Origin: Isoperla grammatica
Lineage: Eukaryota > Arthropoda > Insecta > Plecoptera > Perlodidae
Assembly: GCA_945910005.1 (NCBI GenBank)
Contig: OX246739.1
Span: 34,735,608-34,799,607 of the forward strand
Length of the DNA stretch: 64,000 nt
Direction of reading: 5' to 3'
In this document: piece after piece, positions 49,641 to 62,559 of the stretch
Layout of the letters: each line of letters starts with the position of its first letter
Position numbering within the stretch: the first letter of the stretch is position 1
Notes under the pieces: model-generated
The model's database searches: none
Told to the model about the DNA's origin: nothing
The model's input: the letters and a program-made list of their open reading frames with translations, nothing else
Program-made: the position numbers and the translations under genes

Positions 49641-50388
49641 GCTGTGACGTCACTACATGTACTCGTACACGTCACCGCAGCGCGCCAGTCGCGAGGTGGG
49701 CGGGAAGGCCGTCACACAGAAGAGGAACGTGGGGTCTTGTAGGCCCAGCACGAGCCGGCCCAATGGCCGCGACGTCTACGAGCTGTAGGTCGTGACGTCA
49801 CTGCATGTACTCGTACACGTCACCGCAGCGCGCCAGTCGCGAGGTGGGCGGGAAGGCCGTCACACAGAAGAGGAACGTGGGGTCTGTAGGCCCAGCACGA
49901 GCCGACCCAATGGTCGCGACGTCTACGAGCTGTAGGCTGTGACGTCACTGCATGTACTCGTACACGTCACCGCAGCGCGCCAGTCGCGAGGTGGGCGGGA
50001 AGGCCGTCACACAGAAGAGGAACGTGGGGTCTTGTAGGCCCAGCACGAGCCGGCCCAATGGCCGCGACGTCTACGAGCTGTAGGCTGTGACGTCACTGCA
50101 TGTACTCGTACACGTCACCGCAGCGCGCCAGTCGCGAGGTGGGCGGGAAGGCCGTCACACAGAAGAGGAACGTGGGGTCTTGTAGGCCCAGCACGAGCCG
50201 GCCCAATGGCCGCGACGTCTACGAGCTGTAGGCTGTGACGTCACTGCAGGTACTCGTACACGTCACCGCAGCGCGCCAGTCGCGAGGTGGGCGGGAAGGC
50301 CGTCACACAGAAGAGGAACGTGGGGTCTTGTAGGCCCAGCACGAGCCGGCCCAATGGTCGCGACGTCTACGAGCTGTAAGCCGTGATG
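49510..50388 (+). repeat. 148-bp tandem array made from the GPCR C-terminal coding end
   Basis: Six units with 'tgtactcgtacacgtcac' (last one 'ggtactcg') at 49510, 49658, 49806, 49953, 50101 and 50249 (periods 148, 148, 147, 148, 148). Unit 1 holds the last roughly 44 codons and stop; units 2-6 lie after the stop. Each unit keeps 'cgacgtctacgagctgta'. Palindromic TGACGTCA (consensus cAMP-response element) occurs at 49645, 49793, 49940, 50088 and 50236, and again outside at 50414. Confidence 0.96.
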
Positions 50389-50480
50389 TCACTGTGAGCA
50401 CATCAGCACGGGATGACGTCACAGACCCACGTAGCTGGCACAGGAGCTAAAAGTATCCTTACTAACTTACACTCGTCGTA

Positions 50481-50621
50481 CAACATCTTCGGTAATGCTT
50501 CCGTCACGGGTGGGTGAGCGGCAGCCAACCAGCGACCGTGGCTAATTCAAATACCTGCTCGGGTTGGCCGAGACCGTAAACACGTCATTGATTGATGACG
50601 AAAGCATAACCGAAGTTGTTG
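50481..50621 (+). mobile_element. 141-bp TA-flanked MITE, copy 3
   Basis: Same sequence family as 7491-7631 (+) and 7675-7815 (-). Flanked by TA at 50479-50480 and 50622-50623. It sits about 90 bp past the receptor 3' array. Confidence 0.85.
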
Positions 50622-50629
50622 TAAGAGAA

Positions 50630-53600
50630 CTATACACCGGTTTCAAGTAGATTCTGGGAACTAGTGCAAGTAGGATATTTCGCCACTGCTGAGCTGTTTT
50701 CTGGTTGGAAAAGTGTGAACGGTACCCATATATGGTCGATACGGTGCTCGGATCGTCTAAAGTTTTGCTACCAGCCATTATCAAGCTTTACCGATAGGTC
50801 CTGTAGATGACGTAGTGGGTGAAAGGTTGCTGGTTTAATTACCACCAACTGCAAACGTGATCAAGATTTTCTCCTACACTTCCAGCATCCGTTGGGTCCT
50901 AGAATCCTCCTGGGAACTCCTGCTTATGTAAGAGTAACACACGAGTGCAGCGGGTGTCGATCAACCCCTACAACAATCCCCTGGCGGAGGTTCGGCAAAC
51001 CTGGCTAGCCTACCGCCTTGCCACTTCGCGGGTATTACGCCTGGCCGCGGAATTAAGTGGGAGACGTGATTTGTACAACGCTGCAGCGGTAAATTTAAAG
51101 CACATGCTTGTTGAATAATCAAAATATTACTAACATTACAATTTATTCAAAACACGAACAAAAACTGACGAAGTTAATAATCTTAACCATATCGTCAGAT
51201 GGTTTTCGTTGAAGAATATATTCATATCCAATACATACACGTTATACATACATGCAGGGTACACTATCTTTGTATTGCGTAGACTTTTGGAAGAAAATAT
51301 AAATACTAAATGATGACCAAAATATTAAAAAACTCATTGTTTTGTTATTGTCCTTAGAATGAAATACTTCTCAAATCTAAAATGTCATAAATCCTATTTT
51401 GTACTTTTTATTCCGTGATTGGTCAATTTTTTAACTCGTTGCAACGCTTTAGTTTACGGACCTTCATAAAGTCACGCAGGGTATTTTGCAGCCCTCAATG
51501 AAAACGCTTTATCATGATTTTCTTTACTAAATGTTGGAGATCTGACAACAAATTTACCAATTAAATTATTTTTGTATGTCCACCTCAATTTGTGTGCACT
51601 GACTACCAAACAGTCCCCGGTGAAACTAATAAATTAGTCTGCTTGAATATGTGCAACATAGTGTAGTAAACGTTAAGTGTGCAATACGTATCCACATAAT
51701 TATGTGTTGTTCAATGTGTCCATGTATACAAAATTAATAATATCTATAATAATCAGTTGCCGTCTAAATGTTGTGAACCTTGCAAACTGTAATAATTTCT
51801 TTCAAACGAAACGAATTATTCTATCTCATTTGGTGTCCGTCCAGATATTTGGATTCCGACGTTTGCGCCATACCTTATCTTATCACTACAATTAGTTTTC
51901 GTCTCAATGGAAATTCGGCCGGATATCTGATAATATTATGATGACGTTCAGATATCCCAGCTGTTTCCCTCCCATGTAATGCATTGTAAAATAATTACAA
52001 TACGAGTAACAAACAGTTTGTATAACAACTTCACACAGAGCTTCATATCTCTTCCATATCAAAGAACAGTATATAATATTTTTCGATGTTTAAAAAGCTC
52101 TCACTATATCTTACAAAGTGACCCATTTATGTTTACGCACAATATATATTTAATGTCAAAGAATGTGCGAGTTGTTCATTTACATTTTGCTTGTACATAG
52201 GTTAAACCACCAAACTTTACCTTGTACCAGAAACTGCAATGCTTATACTGTGAACAATAATTTATGTAATTGTGTTAAATTATGTGATGACACATATCAC
52301 AAACACACAAAAGAAATGCAAATAATTAGCTACCCATAAGAATTATAATTAGGTCTCATAAGTTGGAGGCGTGGACCCAAATTATTCCCTTTCGTAGGTC
52401 ATACAAGGAAATGATAATACTATGTGATCTTCAACCAAACAATAATGTCAAGGGCACAATATGGTTTTAAGAAGTGCCTCTTTAATATCACTGATAGGAA
52501 TGAATTCATGTGATTGGCCAGAGGAGAAAGTAAATTTCAGGGGTCCTCTTATTAAGTCATAAAATGATATTTTATATAAATTTTAAAGTTTATCAACGAT
52601 ATTGAGTCATTAAACGGGCAATTGGGGAATAAAAGAAGGCAAAAAAGAATATTTACAAACAAATTTTATCTATGACAAAATTTAAATATTGTGTAACTTA
52701 ATGCCTAGTAATGAATTTTTGCGACCAGGGACATTTTCCCATGACTAGTTTACTTTAATAAGAAAACATTCGCTTGGCCTCGCTGGAGTATAACTTATAG
52801 GTAATATACCTCTTATAAAGCGCTGCTTTTTGTATCTGCACAGTGGTGTTCTAAATTACTGTTTGAACGCAGCTAACCTGCGCTAGTAAAGGTAGAACTT
52901 ACTTGGATGAAAGCAATATTATAAGAAGATATGCATTTGTTAATAACGTCTAATTTTGGCTTTCATTCTTTTTTTTAAGAATAAAAACTTGCAACACGCT
53001 GCGAAAAATATTACCAAATTGATACACATATTTTCAACACAACATTTTGTTTTAACAATTACTTATGTAACAAAGACTTAACGGATACATTCGGATTGTT
53101 TTCTGGACTTTCCACAAAAAGGTTTATTCGTAATCCATACATTTCCGTAGAGATGAGTTTTCTAGTAGCTGAATTCAGTATCATAAGTCTGTATCGTTTT
53201 GCCTGCGTTTTCAGTGTAACCGTGTAACTGAAGAACACGTAATGCTGATGGCATGTCCAACCAAACATACACTTTGGCTTTCATGCTACATAAGTTTCTA
53301 TGGTGAGGTTGTGGACTTGCGTTGACGTGCTTGTAAAGTAAAAGTTGAATTCACGAAATATGCAAAGACTTTACCGAAACGATTCAGTTACAAACTTCAA
53401 CAAATTGGTGTTGTGTTAATTTCATTCAGTACTGTACTATAATATAACTAGTACTTTGGTCCTATGTAAAGTAATGGTTCCTTTATTTGATACCCAAGCA
53501 AAATTTTCGACACAGTTATATTATATTAAACCATTTTTATAGTTGATGACGGTCAAATTTCTACGCTTTAACAACTACGTCATTGAAATGGGAGAATAAT

Positions 53601-56600
53601 TACTGTGTCGCAAGGTATTTGGACAAAAACGGTAAAATCAGTGAAATCGATGCTAGTATGTGAGGAATAAAGCCTAAATATCATCATTACGTTGTATGAT
53701 CATCAGTTCAATTAATTTGTAATTACTTTAGATACACTCTTAATTAACATTTTTAAGATTAATTTCATCTATTGAAAATTGAGCAAGTGTATAAGTGTAT
53801 AAGTGTATAAGTGTATAAATGTATGTGATACGTTTGGAAACTGTTATGAACCTACGGACCTTTATTCATTTTTATTCAGAAATGTAACGACACGTCATAT
53901 TTTTATGTTTGTTTTAAATTAAATGGGCCATTACTTTACAACAATACCATTTGTGAATGTACCACTATACTGTAGAAGGCACTAAGTAGACATTATACAA
54001 ATTGAATTAACATCACTGAGTACATATGCAATTAGATGTATTAATGTCTAAATAATCAATACGTTTAACAAATCATTCAGACACTGAGAGTTATTTTAAT
54101 GCCGAAAATAAAATAATATCTGACGTTTCTTACACAATAACAAAAACAATTTAGTTGTGTACGGTAATCTATCACTAACAATATCCGTATAGTTCCTGTT
54201 CATTTAACTTAGGCTAATACCTACATAACTTATAATAACTGTTATTGATGTGACGTAGAGTATATGGCTATTTATTATGTTGATTGATATTGTAAATATT
54301 GAAAGTGTATGGTGTGTCAAGCCTTCTTAATAACTGTGATCATTACTTGGTCTATATATTATCCATGTGTATATTTATGTAAATTCTTTGTGATATGGGA
54401 CCACAGCATTGACTGTACATATTATATTAGTATCGGTCACCGTCTATGTTAACTTTGTCATTGCTGTGCTTACGTTCAACTATGTTATTGTAATAATGTG
54501 TAACCCACACTATATTTTCACTGAAATAATAAAATATTTCTCTAATAATAAAGCACAACAAACAATATTTTTGAAACACATTTAAATTGGTTTTGCATTA
54601 TATTAATGATAGCGTTTGATGAATTACAATCTGTGCGTGTCATCATTCTAGCTGTGTTTGTAGCAGATGGCAATAAATGTGATTCGAACGACATATTATT
54701 CGACCTCACGATGTTAAGTGGAACACGAATCTCATAGGATTAAAACCCGCCAATACAACCAACATTAAATTCTCGCTAAATTAATGTGTTTATTAATATC
54801 TCAAGAATGTGGCATTATATTTGCATCTGTAAATTAAATTAAGTTAAGGATTTCTTACAAGATGAGCAGAATGAATCAATACGATTTTCATGTAAGTTAA
54901 CGCAAAGCTTACGCATAGCTATTACTATGGTAAAGATTCAAATAAATAAAAAAATAAACAAGAGAAAAAGTACACAAATTGATAAAAACTTGGCAGTTCA
55001 TTACACATTTCTAAGTTCCTCATTTTTATAGTATACAGCTCTACAGATAGAGCAGATAAACATATAAGTGTTGGCTGTATTAATGTCTCTTAAAATGTCT
55101 ATGTTTCTTAAGTAAGAATGATCATAACGACACAGTACTGTATTTCACCTAAACGGTGATGGTTACGAAAGATGCTCGGCATTCCATGTTCCAAAATGGC
55201 GATGCAATTTGGGCACGTAATTCAGTTACTCTTAACGCTTCAGAAACTATGTTTATATTCAAGAACAAAAAAAATTTAAGTTATAAGCTAAAACAAATCA
55301 ATGATGATGGCCCACTCACAATATTCCATGGTAACCCAAGAACGGGACTGTAAACGTATGTTAGCAATGTCTATCTTATCAGTTTATTTAGTAAAAAGAA
55401 AACAGAATTACAAAGGAGGAAAGTCAAAGATCTACAAAGAGCTAAATAAATGTACCTAAAAGTCAACTAATACAACATTGAAATTAATAATTATTTTTCT
55501 AAGGAATGTTCAGCATTAATAAATTTAAAAGTCACCATTGAAACAATAAGTAAACGGAGGAAAACAAAAATAATCGTGACTTCCCTGTCTCCAAAACACG
55601 TTTATCAATTCACTGTGTACAAGTGCAATATTATGATCAGTTAGTAAAAATAATAAAAATAGCCATCTACTGGGGTTTTGTTCCATACAAACATTGAATA
55701 TGCATCCATCATAGAAATTACAACAATCAAATAACCTATCAACCACAAACAACCTAAAATGTCACACCTATAATATATTATTATTATACATCTATTGCTC
55801 TTGACGTTTCCAATTTTGGATCTTGGGTATGATCAAAAGGAAGAAAAATAAACTAAACTAGAACTAAAACTTAACTTAATCTTTACAAATGATGACGTAA
55901 ATTAATGTGAATAAGTTAAACGTTTCACTGTGAACGGGCCACACCAAACATAAAACTAAATTTGTCTATTTTTAACCAATATGCAAGTCTATTCTAAACG
56001 TCTCCTGGCGGGGGCTCGTCGAACTCCCCAGTTGACCGAGCATCCGCCAGGGGATTGTCTGTAGTGTACCGACAACAGAACGTTATCTCCAGCGGCACTC
56101 GATCCAGCGCAACAGCTGTCTGTAGTCATGGTTACCGCGTGCAGCTGGCCACTTGCCGCTCGTCTCGTAACCATGGTTACGGGCGATTTATAGCTCCGAT
56201 CTATATTTTTAGCTCCAGACCAGTATCTACTCAACATATCCTAATGGCGATACTGATACGTGTACGAGTTCGTGAAATTTCGTTTTTGAATTTATAAATT
56301 TCGGTTGTATATTTTAGTGATAGTTGTATTTCAGCGGTTATATCCATATTATTGTCGTTGGTATTACGTGAGTAGCTGTACATTCACGACTTACAAACCG
56401 TGACATGTTCTATACAAAAAGTTTGAATTTGCTCTAAATTCAGAGTGTTTTGAGACACTGGGACTATCTCCAGATATTTTCAGAACTAATGTTGAATTGT
56501 TAAGCATATTACAACATGATGGGTCTATATTAATCGATAATAGAGAAACAGGAATTTTAGTGCTTCTCTTAAAAACATGAATATATATGTATTTCGCTAT

Positions 56601-57440
56601 TATTTATCAATTTATACCTATTTCGGTGTTTGGCGTTGATTTAATTTTGGCATCTTTTGGTTTAAAATCGATCAACTCAAGCTCGTTTTTGTGAAATGAA
56701 ACCATTCCTACAGATCTCGGTGTTGTCATAATTCGCGAAATGTACGGTAGGCCTAATACCGCTGCGTTGTGTGAGTGAGAACTGCTGACGGTAACTATCT
56801 GAACGCCCCCCGTACCGTTGATTTACTGTTATATCCTCACCGTCCACTAGGAGGTGCAAGCGAGATTCTAAATCTAAATGGAAATAGGCTTACATAATTA
56901 TTACTCATCGCTTACACTTACAGTTTCAACACACAGAGTAATATTTGTAGTAATTGTGTTCGTATTTGTGTGTGAATATTTATATGTGATGTGGCTGTCT
57001 GTGTTTGTGCACTATAAATGTAGATTTTGTAAAGTTGTAATAAAAATGAATAATTCAACAATATGGTTTAAGATTGTTTCAATCCTTATTTCGAATTAAA
57101 ATACTCCTTACTACCAATGAGACTCTATGTTAACAAGGTATATTCAGTGAATAATACAAAATTATTATTATTGTTGTATTATGACCTATACACACAATTG
57201 TCGGAATCGGGATTGGTATCGCAATCTGGAAATCGTGGAAAAGTTTACTTCATGCTTCTTATGGCGCTGTTCACAACGCAATCGTTACGTGGAATTAACA
57301 TAAGGAATTGTACGATTGCGATCCCGATCCCGATTACAATCACGATGCCGACAATTATGGTTGAGACTTAATTATACTAAATAAATATTAAATATATTTG
57401 ACTAGTAAAAATAATACCTTAAACATCAACTGTTCGTGTT
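50630..57440. other. Long AT-rich intergenic region, nothing recognised
   Basis: No open frame of more than about 85 codons and none recognisable. A short (GTATAAGT)n run is at about 53787-53818. Around 55995-56055, inverted 'ctggcgggggctcgtcgaac' and 'gcatccgccagggg' look like a decayed relative of the end of the 33010 element. No RNA gene seen. Confidence 0.5.
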
Positions 57441-57446
57441 TTATGT

Positions 57447-57452
57447 TTTATT
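57447..57452 (-). terminator. Possible poly(A) signal of the SLMAP-like gene
   Basis: TTTATT on the plus strand reads AATAAA on the minus strand, about 610 nt after the stop codon. The region is AT-rich, so chance occurrence is likely enough to keep confidence low. Confidence 0.3.
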
Positions 57453-58059
57453 TAACAAAATATACATAATATGTAGGAAAAGGTGAAATAAATAATGTTA
57501 TAGACAACTAAGAGTATCAGTATAACGAGATAATCATGATCAATAACGGCTTTAAAGAGTGTTCATCGCAGACGTTAGTACAACAGAACACTCAGAGGTT
57601 GACACCTAGTTTCTGGGTGTTTGAACTGTGTTGTGTTGCATATTAAGTATTATACTTTATGCCGGATTAATAATTTCTCATAGCCATTTTCTCGATCACT
57701 TGCATAGTATGTTAACGTGTTAAGTACATAGTTTTATCCTGGACACAAACAAGAAAGCCAAATTTCGTGAACACTCTTTAACACTTTGATCATATAAGAA
57801 ACGATTGTAAACTTAACTTATCAACACTGACAATAAATTAAAGTGAACAAAGTATAAAATTAAAAAATCGCAATGTTTTCTCTTGAGCAAAAACAAACTA
57901 CTTTAAAATGTTTCAAAAATATATTTCTATCAAGATTTTAAGTGAGGTAGATTAATAAATAAACGCTGTAGTTACGTGCATTAATTTTTTCAACGTCTAA
58001 ATGTCCCAATTCTTGTAAGAACAAGAATTTCAAAGTGCAGGAGTTTTGATTTGGACAGG

Positions 58060-60429
58060 TCAACGCGTCGAGTCCCGGATCTGTGACTGTACATGCTGCG
58101 TCCGTTGCGACAGAAGAACGACGGCAAACACGAAGACTAGCGCGACGACGAGCGGTAGAAAGTATCCAAGCGTTCGGTCGGCGTTGGCCTCGATGTAGTC
58201 GATCTTTCGCGCCATATTGGCGTTCTCGTGCCTCGCGTCGGCGAGCTCGCGCAAGAGATCGCACACGGTCGCGCGCTCCCGCTCCACGGCCCCCAGATCC
58301 GTCTGCATCTGTTCGATGATGCGCATCTGCTCGAACAACTTATGGTTGAGTACGATGAAGTCGTCCTGCGCCGCCTGGTACGTCTCCTTGCTGGCCTCGT
58401 TGCGCGCGCACTCTGCCCTGAGTCGCGCGCACGTGTCCTGAAGCGCGGCCGTCTCCGACGTCAGATCTTCCGCGCTCGCCTCGAGTTTCTCGTACTCTTC
58501 GCGACTCTTCGTCAGGGCTTCCTGCAGTGTTGCCACCTCCTCACCGCACAACTCGCAATCCCGCTTCAGTTGATCGTTCTGATCTTGTAGATCCGTCAGT
58601 TTACTCTGTACGGTCTCCGAGTGTTGTAGATCTACTTCGGACGACTTCTCGAGCAAAAACGTCTTCTTCTTCAACTCAAATATTGTGTTATTCTTTGCGG
58701 TAATTTCGGTGAGTGCCTCGGCTAATTTCTTTTTTAATTCTCCATTCTCGTGGCAAGTTTCCATAGATTTCAGTGTAAGCGTTTTGAAATCCATCTGATA
58801 CAAATCTTTCTTGGCTTCCAAATACCTCAAAGATTCCTCAGCCTCGCTTAGTTGTATATTGAGTCTGGTGTTGTCTGCTTTCAGACTGTTAATCACTCCA
58901 TTGGCATATTTTGTGTTATCGACCGCAGCTATGTCTGTCTTACTGCTTCTACTATTCTTGGGCAATATAATAGACAGATCATTTTCAATACTATCTATGC
59001 ATTCGTTTAGACTAAATGGCATTTTTAAGTCGTCACTAGACTTACTTTGTGCTTTAAGGTTTTCCAGTTGTAATCTGATATTCTTTACTTTCTCAACACG
59101 TAAGTTCTCAACTCTCTCTATACGTTCAAACCTCTTGAATAGTATGTCAATCCGTGATTGCCCTTGTTCGTTTGGTTCTAGCTTGCTTGTCGCGTCTTCA
59201 ACGAGCTCCAAGTTTTGGTTGACGAGAGTAACACTGAACTTTGGCTTTGTGGCCGCGGCCGGAGCAGCTGGCTTACTCTCCACCAGGTCCTTCATCGAGT
59301 GATCTGCGTGCGTGACCGGAGCGTTCTGAAACGAGATCAAACATTTCTCCAGCAGCTCCTTCTCGGCGACCACCTTGTCGGCATAATCCTTCAATTGCCT
59401 CTTCTCCATCTCCAGCATTTTGCACTTCTCTTGCAGGTGCTTATCGGTCTCGATCTTCTGAGAAATAGTCTGGCACTTTTCGAAATACAACGTGTATTTC
59501 TGACCAAGATCTTTCAGGTCGTCTTGGCTCTGTTTGGCGATGGTCTTGTAGAAGGCACACTCGCTTTCCAGGTTATCGCGGCATCGTTCCAGGTCTTCCC
59601 GTTTCTGGATCGCCTCGTTCCGCTCCAACAAGGCCAGCTCGACATCCTTCTTGGACTTTTCTTGCGTGGCGCATTGACCCTCCTTGAGTTGGACCATCTC
59701 CTGGCGCAGTCGGTCGTCGGGCGAATCCCTCACGAACACGTCCAGCCGCCGCTGCAGAAAGTCCAGCTTGGTGAGAAGTAGATCCTCGTTGACGAGCGCC
59801 TTCCACGACTCTCCGGCCGCCTTCCACGACGCCTCCACGATGTGCTGCAGTATCACCATCTTCTTGCGCAGCTTCTGCTCGCGGTGCTCCGCCTCCTGGA
59901 GACACGCGGACAGCTGGTAGAGCTGCACCGCGGGTATCGCCGACGACGACGTCACCGTGGACGGAGGTCTGGTCGGCGCCTCGCTACCGTCGGGGAGATA
60001 CAGCTTCAACAACGCGATGATCGAGCCGAGCCTCGACTTCATGTCCGGCGAGAACACCGCGCTGCCGAACTGGACGATGTCGCCGGTGTAGACGACCATC
60101 GGCGGCGACTCCTTGGCCTTCTCGCCGATCAGCTCGTTGTTGACGAACGTGCCGTTGCTACTCTTGGTGTCCTGCAGGTAGAAGCGGCCGTCGTCGAACC
60201 AGATGCGCGCGTGGTCGCGAGAGATGACGACACAGTCGAAGATGCCGTTGTTGGGGGCGCAGCTGACGTGGGGTCCGGAGCGCCCGATCTTGACCGGGGA
60301 CTTGGCCTCCAGGACTAACGTGCGGTTCTGGAAGGGGTGCGAGAGCTTGACGCAGCTGAGGGTGGCTCGAGCAGGCGGCGGGGGTGGCTTCTTGTAAGTG
60401 GCCGGCATGTCGTCCTGACCCATTCCCAT
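58060..60429 (-). CDS. SLMAP-like FHA/coiled-coil tail-anchored protein
   Basis: 789 aa in one uninterrupted frame. A proline-rich start (P15-P19) is followed by an FHA domain at about 25-140 with the phosphothreonine-binding signatures G49-R50, S70-x-x-H73 and S-S-N-G-T-F (90-95). Residues about 165-745 are heptad-rich coiled coil with an early tryptophan-containing segment ('SWKAAGESWKAL') typical of the SLMAP N-terminal helix. Residues about 753-773 are a hydrophobic anchor followed by a 16-residue polar tail. Family members act in STRIPAK phosphatase complexes, restrain Hippo kinases and localise to ER/outer nuclear membranes and centrosomes; here this is inferred. The start ATG at 60429 is the first of two close methionines. 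Vertebrate orthologues have many introns; this copy has none. GC-rich at both ends, AT-richer in the middle (about 58680-59130). Confidence 0.93.
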   Translation of the reverse strand: MGMGQDDMPATYKKPPPPPARATLSCVKLSHPFQNRTLVLEAKSPVKIGRSGPHVSCAPNNGIFDCVVISRDHARIWFDDGRFYLQDTKSSNGTFVNNELIGEKAKESPPMVVYTGDIVQFGSAVFSPDMKSRLGSIIALLKLYLPDGSEAPTRPPSTVTSSSAIPAVQLYQLSACLQEAEHREQKLRKKMVILQHIVEASWKAAGESWKALVNEDLLLTKLDFLQRRLDVFVRDSPDDRLRQEMVQLKEGQCATQEKSKKDVELALLERNEAIQKREDLERCRDNLESECAFYKTIAKQSQDDLKDLGQKYTLYFEKCQTISQKIETDKHLQEKCKMLEMEKRQLKDYADKVVAEKELLEKCLISFQNAPVTHADHSMKDLVESKPAAPAAATKPKFSVTLVNQNLELVEDATSKLEPNEQGQSRIDILFKRFERIERVENLRVEKVKNIRLQLENLKAQSKSSDDLKMPFSLNECIDSIENDLSIILPKNSRSSKTDIAAVDNTKYANGVINSLKADNTRLNIQLSEAEESLRYLEAKKDLYQMDFKTLTLKSMETCHENGELKKKLAEALTEITAKNNTIFELKKKTFLLEKSSEVDLQHSETVQSKLTDLQDQNDQLKRDCELCGEEVATLQEALTKSREEYEKLEASAEDLTSETAALQDTCARLRAECARNEASKETYQAAQDDFIVLNHKLFEQMRIIEQMQTDLGAVERERATVCDLLRELADARHENANMARKIDYIEANADRTLGYFLPLVVALVFVFAVVLLSQRTQHVQSQIRDSTR

Positions 60430-62254
60430 CTCTTGACAATCTCACGTTCCGTACAGGCTGCAGTATGGACTTTCAAAAGGGGGGAGAGCGTGACTATAAT
60501 CATAGTAAGTGGTTTGCAACACCAATGTTAGTTGCGATTATTGTTTCAAAAACAATATTCAGAAAGCAAACTACTGTTCATATTACCAACAAATTAAAAA
60601 CTAACTCAAATATCACAAAATAGTAATATACGTATAGTAGGAACACGTAGCTACCTTACTATGTAGTGTAGGCCTAATGTAACACAAAGAAAGAAAGTAC
60701 ATGCTACAATCTACTAATTGTATATAGAAAATAATAGGCGTATTCAGATTTTAAAGATAGGCCTACGCTTATCCTAGTCAAACTTAATTTAACAGGGACC
60801 ACAAATCAAATTTGGAACTATTGCCTACATAGTTATTGAAAGTATTTGTCATATAAAGAGTTCTTTTCACTTCATTGCCATTGGCCACGCACTCATCGTC
60901 TTGATTAACATTGTTGTCAAAATTTAAGACGTTCCGAAAAATGGAAGTCATCCCATTTAAAAAGTTATTTCCACAAGTTCGTCCCTCAACTACAGCCCTA
61001 AATAGACCTGACTTGGAGATGTATCATCCCGAAGCATAGCATGGTCCATCCTACAGCTAGGACTATAGCCTTTGAAAACGTTATAGTAAATTATCATTTT
61101 ATTCAAGGACTACGCTAGCAGACATAATATTGTGTCGCTACCCCTTCCTCACACAATCATACTAATACTATAGGACATAGCATTGAACAGTCAGTCAACA
61201 CTTCTACACTGAAAATAAATACAATCAATAAATCAATAAATAAAGAACATCGCCAGCGATTGTCAAGAATATTGTAAATACAAGTCTAGCTGGGTCCTCG
61301 TTCTAAACACGTGAGGATTCGTCCTGTCAGGCTCAATATTGTTTACATCAGAACTAACTAACGTTGCAGGACCTAACTTTCAGTCCGTGTTGCTAAAATA
61401 TGTTCGCGGTTCTAGCTATTACACAGATCGTGAATGTCGTCTGCCGAACAAGCAGATCTGGGTTCGAGACCCAGCGGGGAGGCTTTTCTTAAATTTCGTC
61501 ATCGTCCTATTCTATGAAAGGTTGACTATATACGAATATTCAATCCCTTGTTGTTGTTACCTTTATTACCCTTTAGGCTCTAGTAGAGACATTTTAGACT
61601 AATACTTACATTTATAGTGTACTGCTTCTAATCTATGCAAACACCTCATTTAATTTATCCTTGAATGTTTTACACTGTCTGGCAATTTTAGTATTTATTT
61701 TTGACGTCGCCAAATTATGTCAATATGGCCTACGCTCAGCCTGCACAATGTCGATGAAAAGTGGTACGAGATAAACTAACCTACATGACATAGATGGCGG
61801 TGACTTCAGACAAAGATGATGGAAGATCTTCCAACTGGCGGAGGCTTTTCAAACTCCGACAAGAAAGCCTAAACGCAATCATATCCATTCTCGGCTGCGT
61901 TGACTGACGGCAATTCAAGTGATAAAGTGCTTAAAACTAGTAAAATCAAGTTATGTTATCGCTTATAAAATACATATGTTTAGTTCACAAAAAAAGGAAA
62001 GTTTTACTCCTCAACTCGGGGGCATTTACGGGCGCACAGCACTTCAAGGCCACCATATCCATCATAACTCAATGGAAATAGTGTTTTCATGTGATTTATT
62101 ATGTGTGTGCGACAGTTTTCGTGCGATAGTGCGATAGTTTTCGATAGTTTCCAACACGAGACCACTGAAGAGTCAGTGTCATCCCAGGCAAAGCCGGGCG
62201 GGTCTAAAACAGATTTTAAAAGTTTGTTGATGGGGCGAATATAGCTGGACAAGA
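60430..62254. other. Upstream of SLMAP-like gene, nothing recognised
   Basis: AT-rich, without recognisable exons. A B-box-like 'GGTTCGAGACC' at about 61452 hints at a tRNA-derived repeat, and 'ggcggaggcttttcaaactc' near 61839 resembles the end of the 33010 element. Confidence 0.4.
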
Positions 62255-62300
62255 AGCTTCAAGTTCAAGTTCAAGTTCAAGTTTTATTGGCTTATCATAA
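62255..62300 (-). repeat. LINE-like 3' end with short tandem tail
   Basis: (TTCAAG)n followed by 'ttttattggcttatca'; on the minus strand this reads AATAAAACTTGAACTTGAA, a short-repeat tail style common for L2/CR1-group LINEs. No coding part recognised. Confidence 0.45.
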
Positions 62301-62559
62301 TATTGTGATTATCATTACATTTGGCATGATTGATTACATTTATGTATTTATAAAAAGGCACAATTTAACACTCGTGTATAAGTTGAAGATATTTCCAACT
62401 CGAAAACCATCTGCACAACACAATAAACACCATAACATATAAACATCACATACATAATTGCAATGTAGTGTGTACATAACAGTTCTAGTTGTTATCCATT
62501 TAGTATTACTACTAAATACTGACTACTGAAATAATAATATATTTGCAAATTTGTCTTTT

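Noticed and set aside
58083..60397. Plus-strand open frames across the SLMAP-like gene
   Set aside because: Antisense shadows of a GC-rich coding strand; the minus-strand frame has clear FHA, coiled-coil and anchor features.
61430..61485. tRNA gene around 'ggttcgagaccc'
   Set aside because: There is a B-box-like word, but no matching A box, anticodon arm or closing acceptor stem could be drawn; more likely a retroposon scrap.
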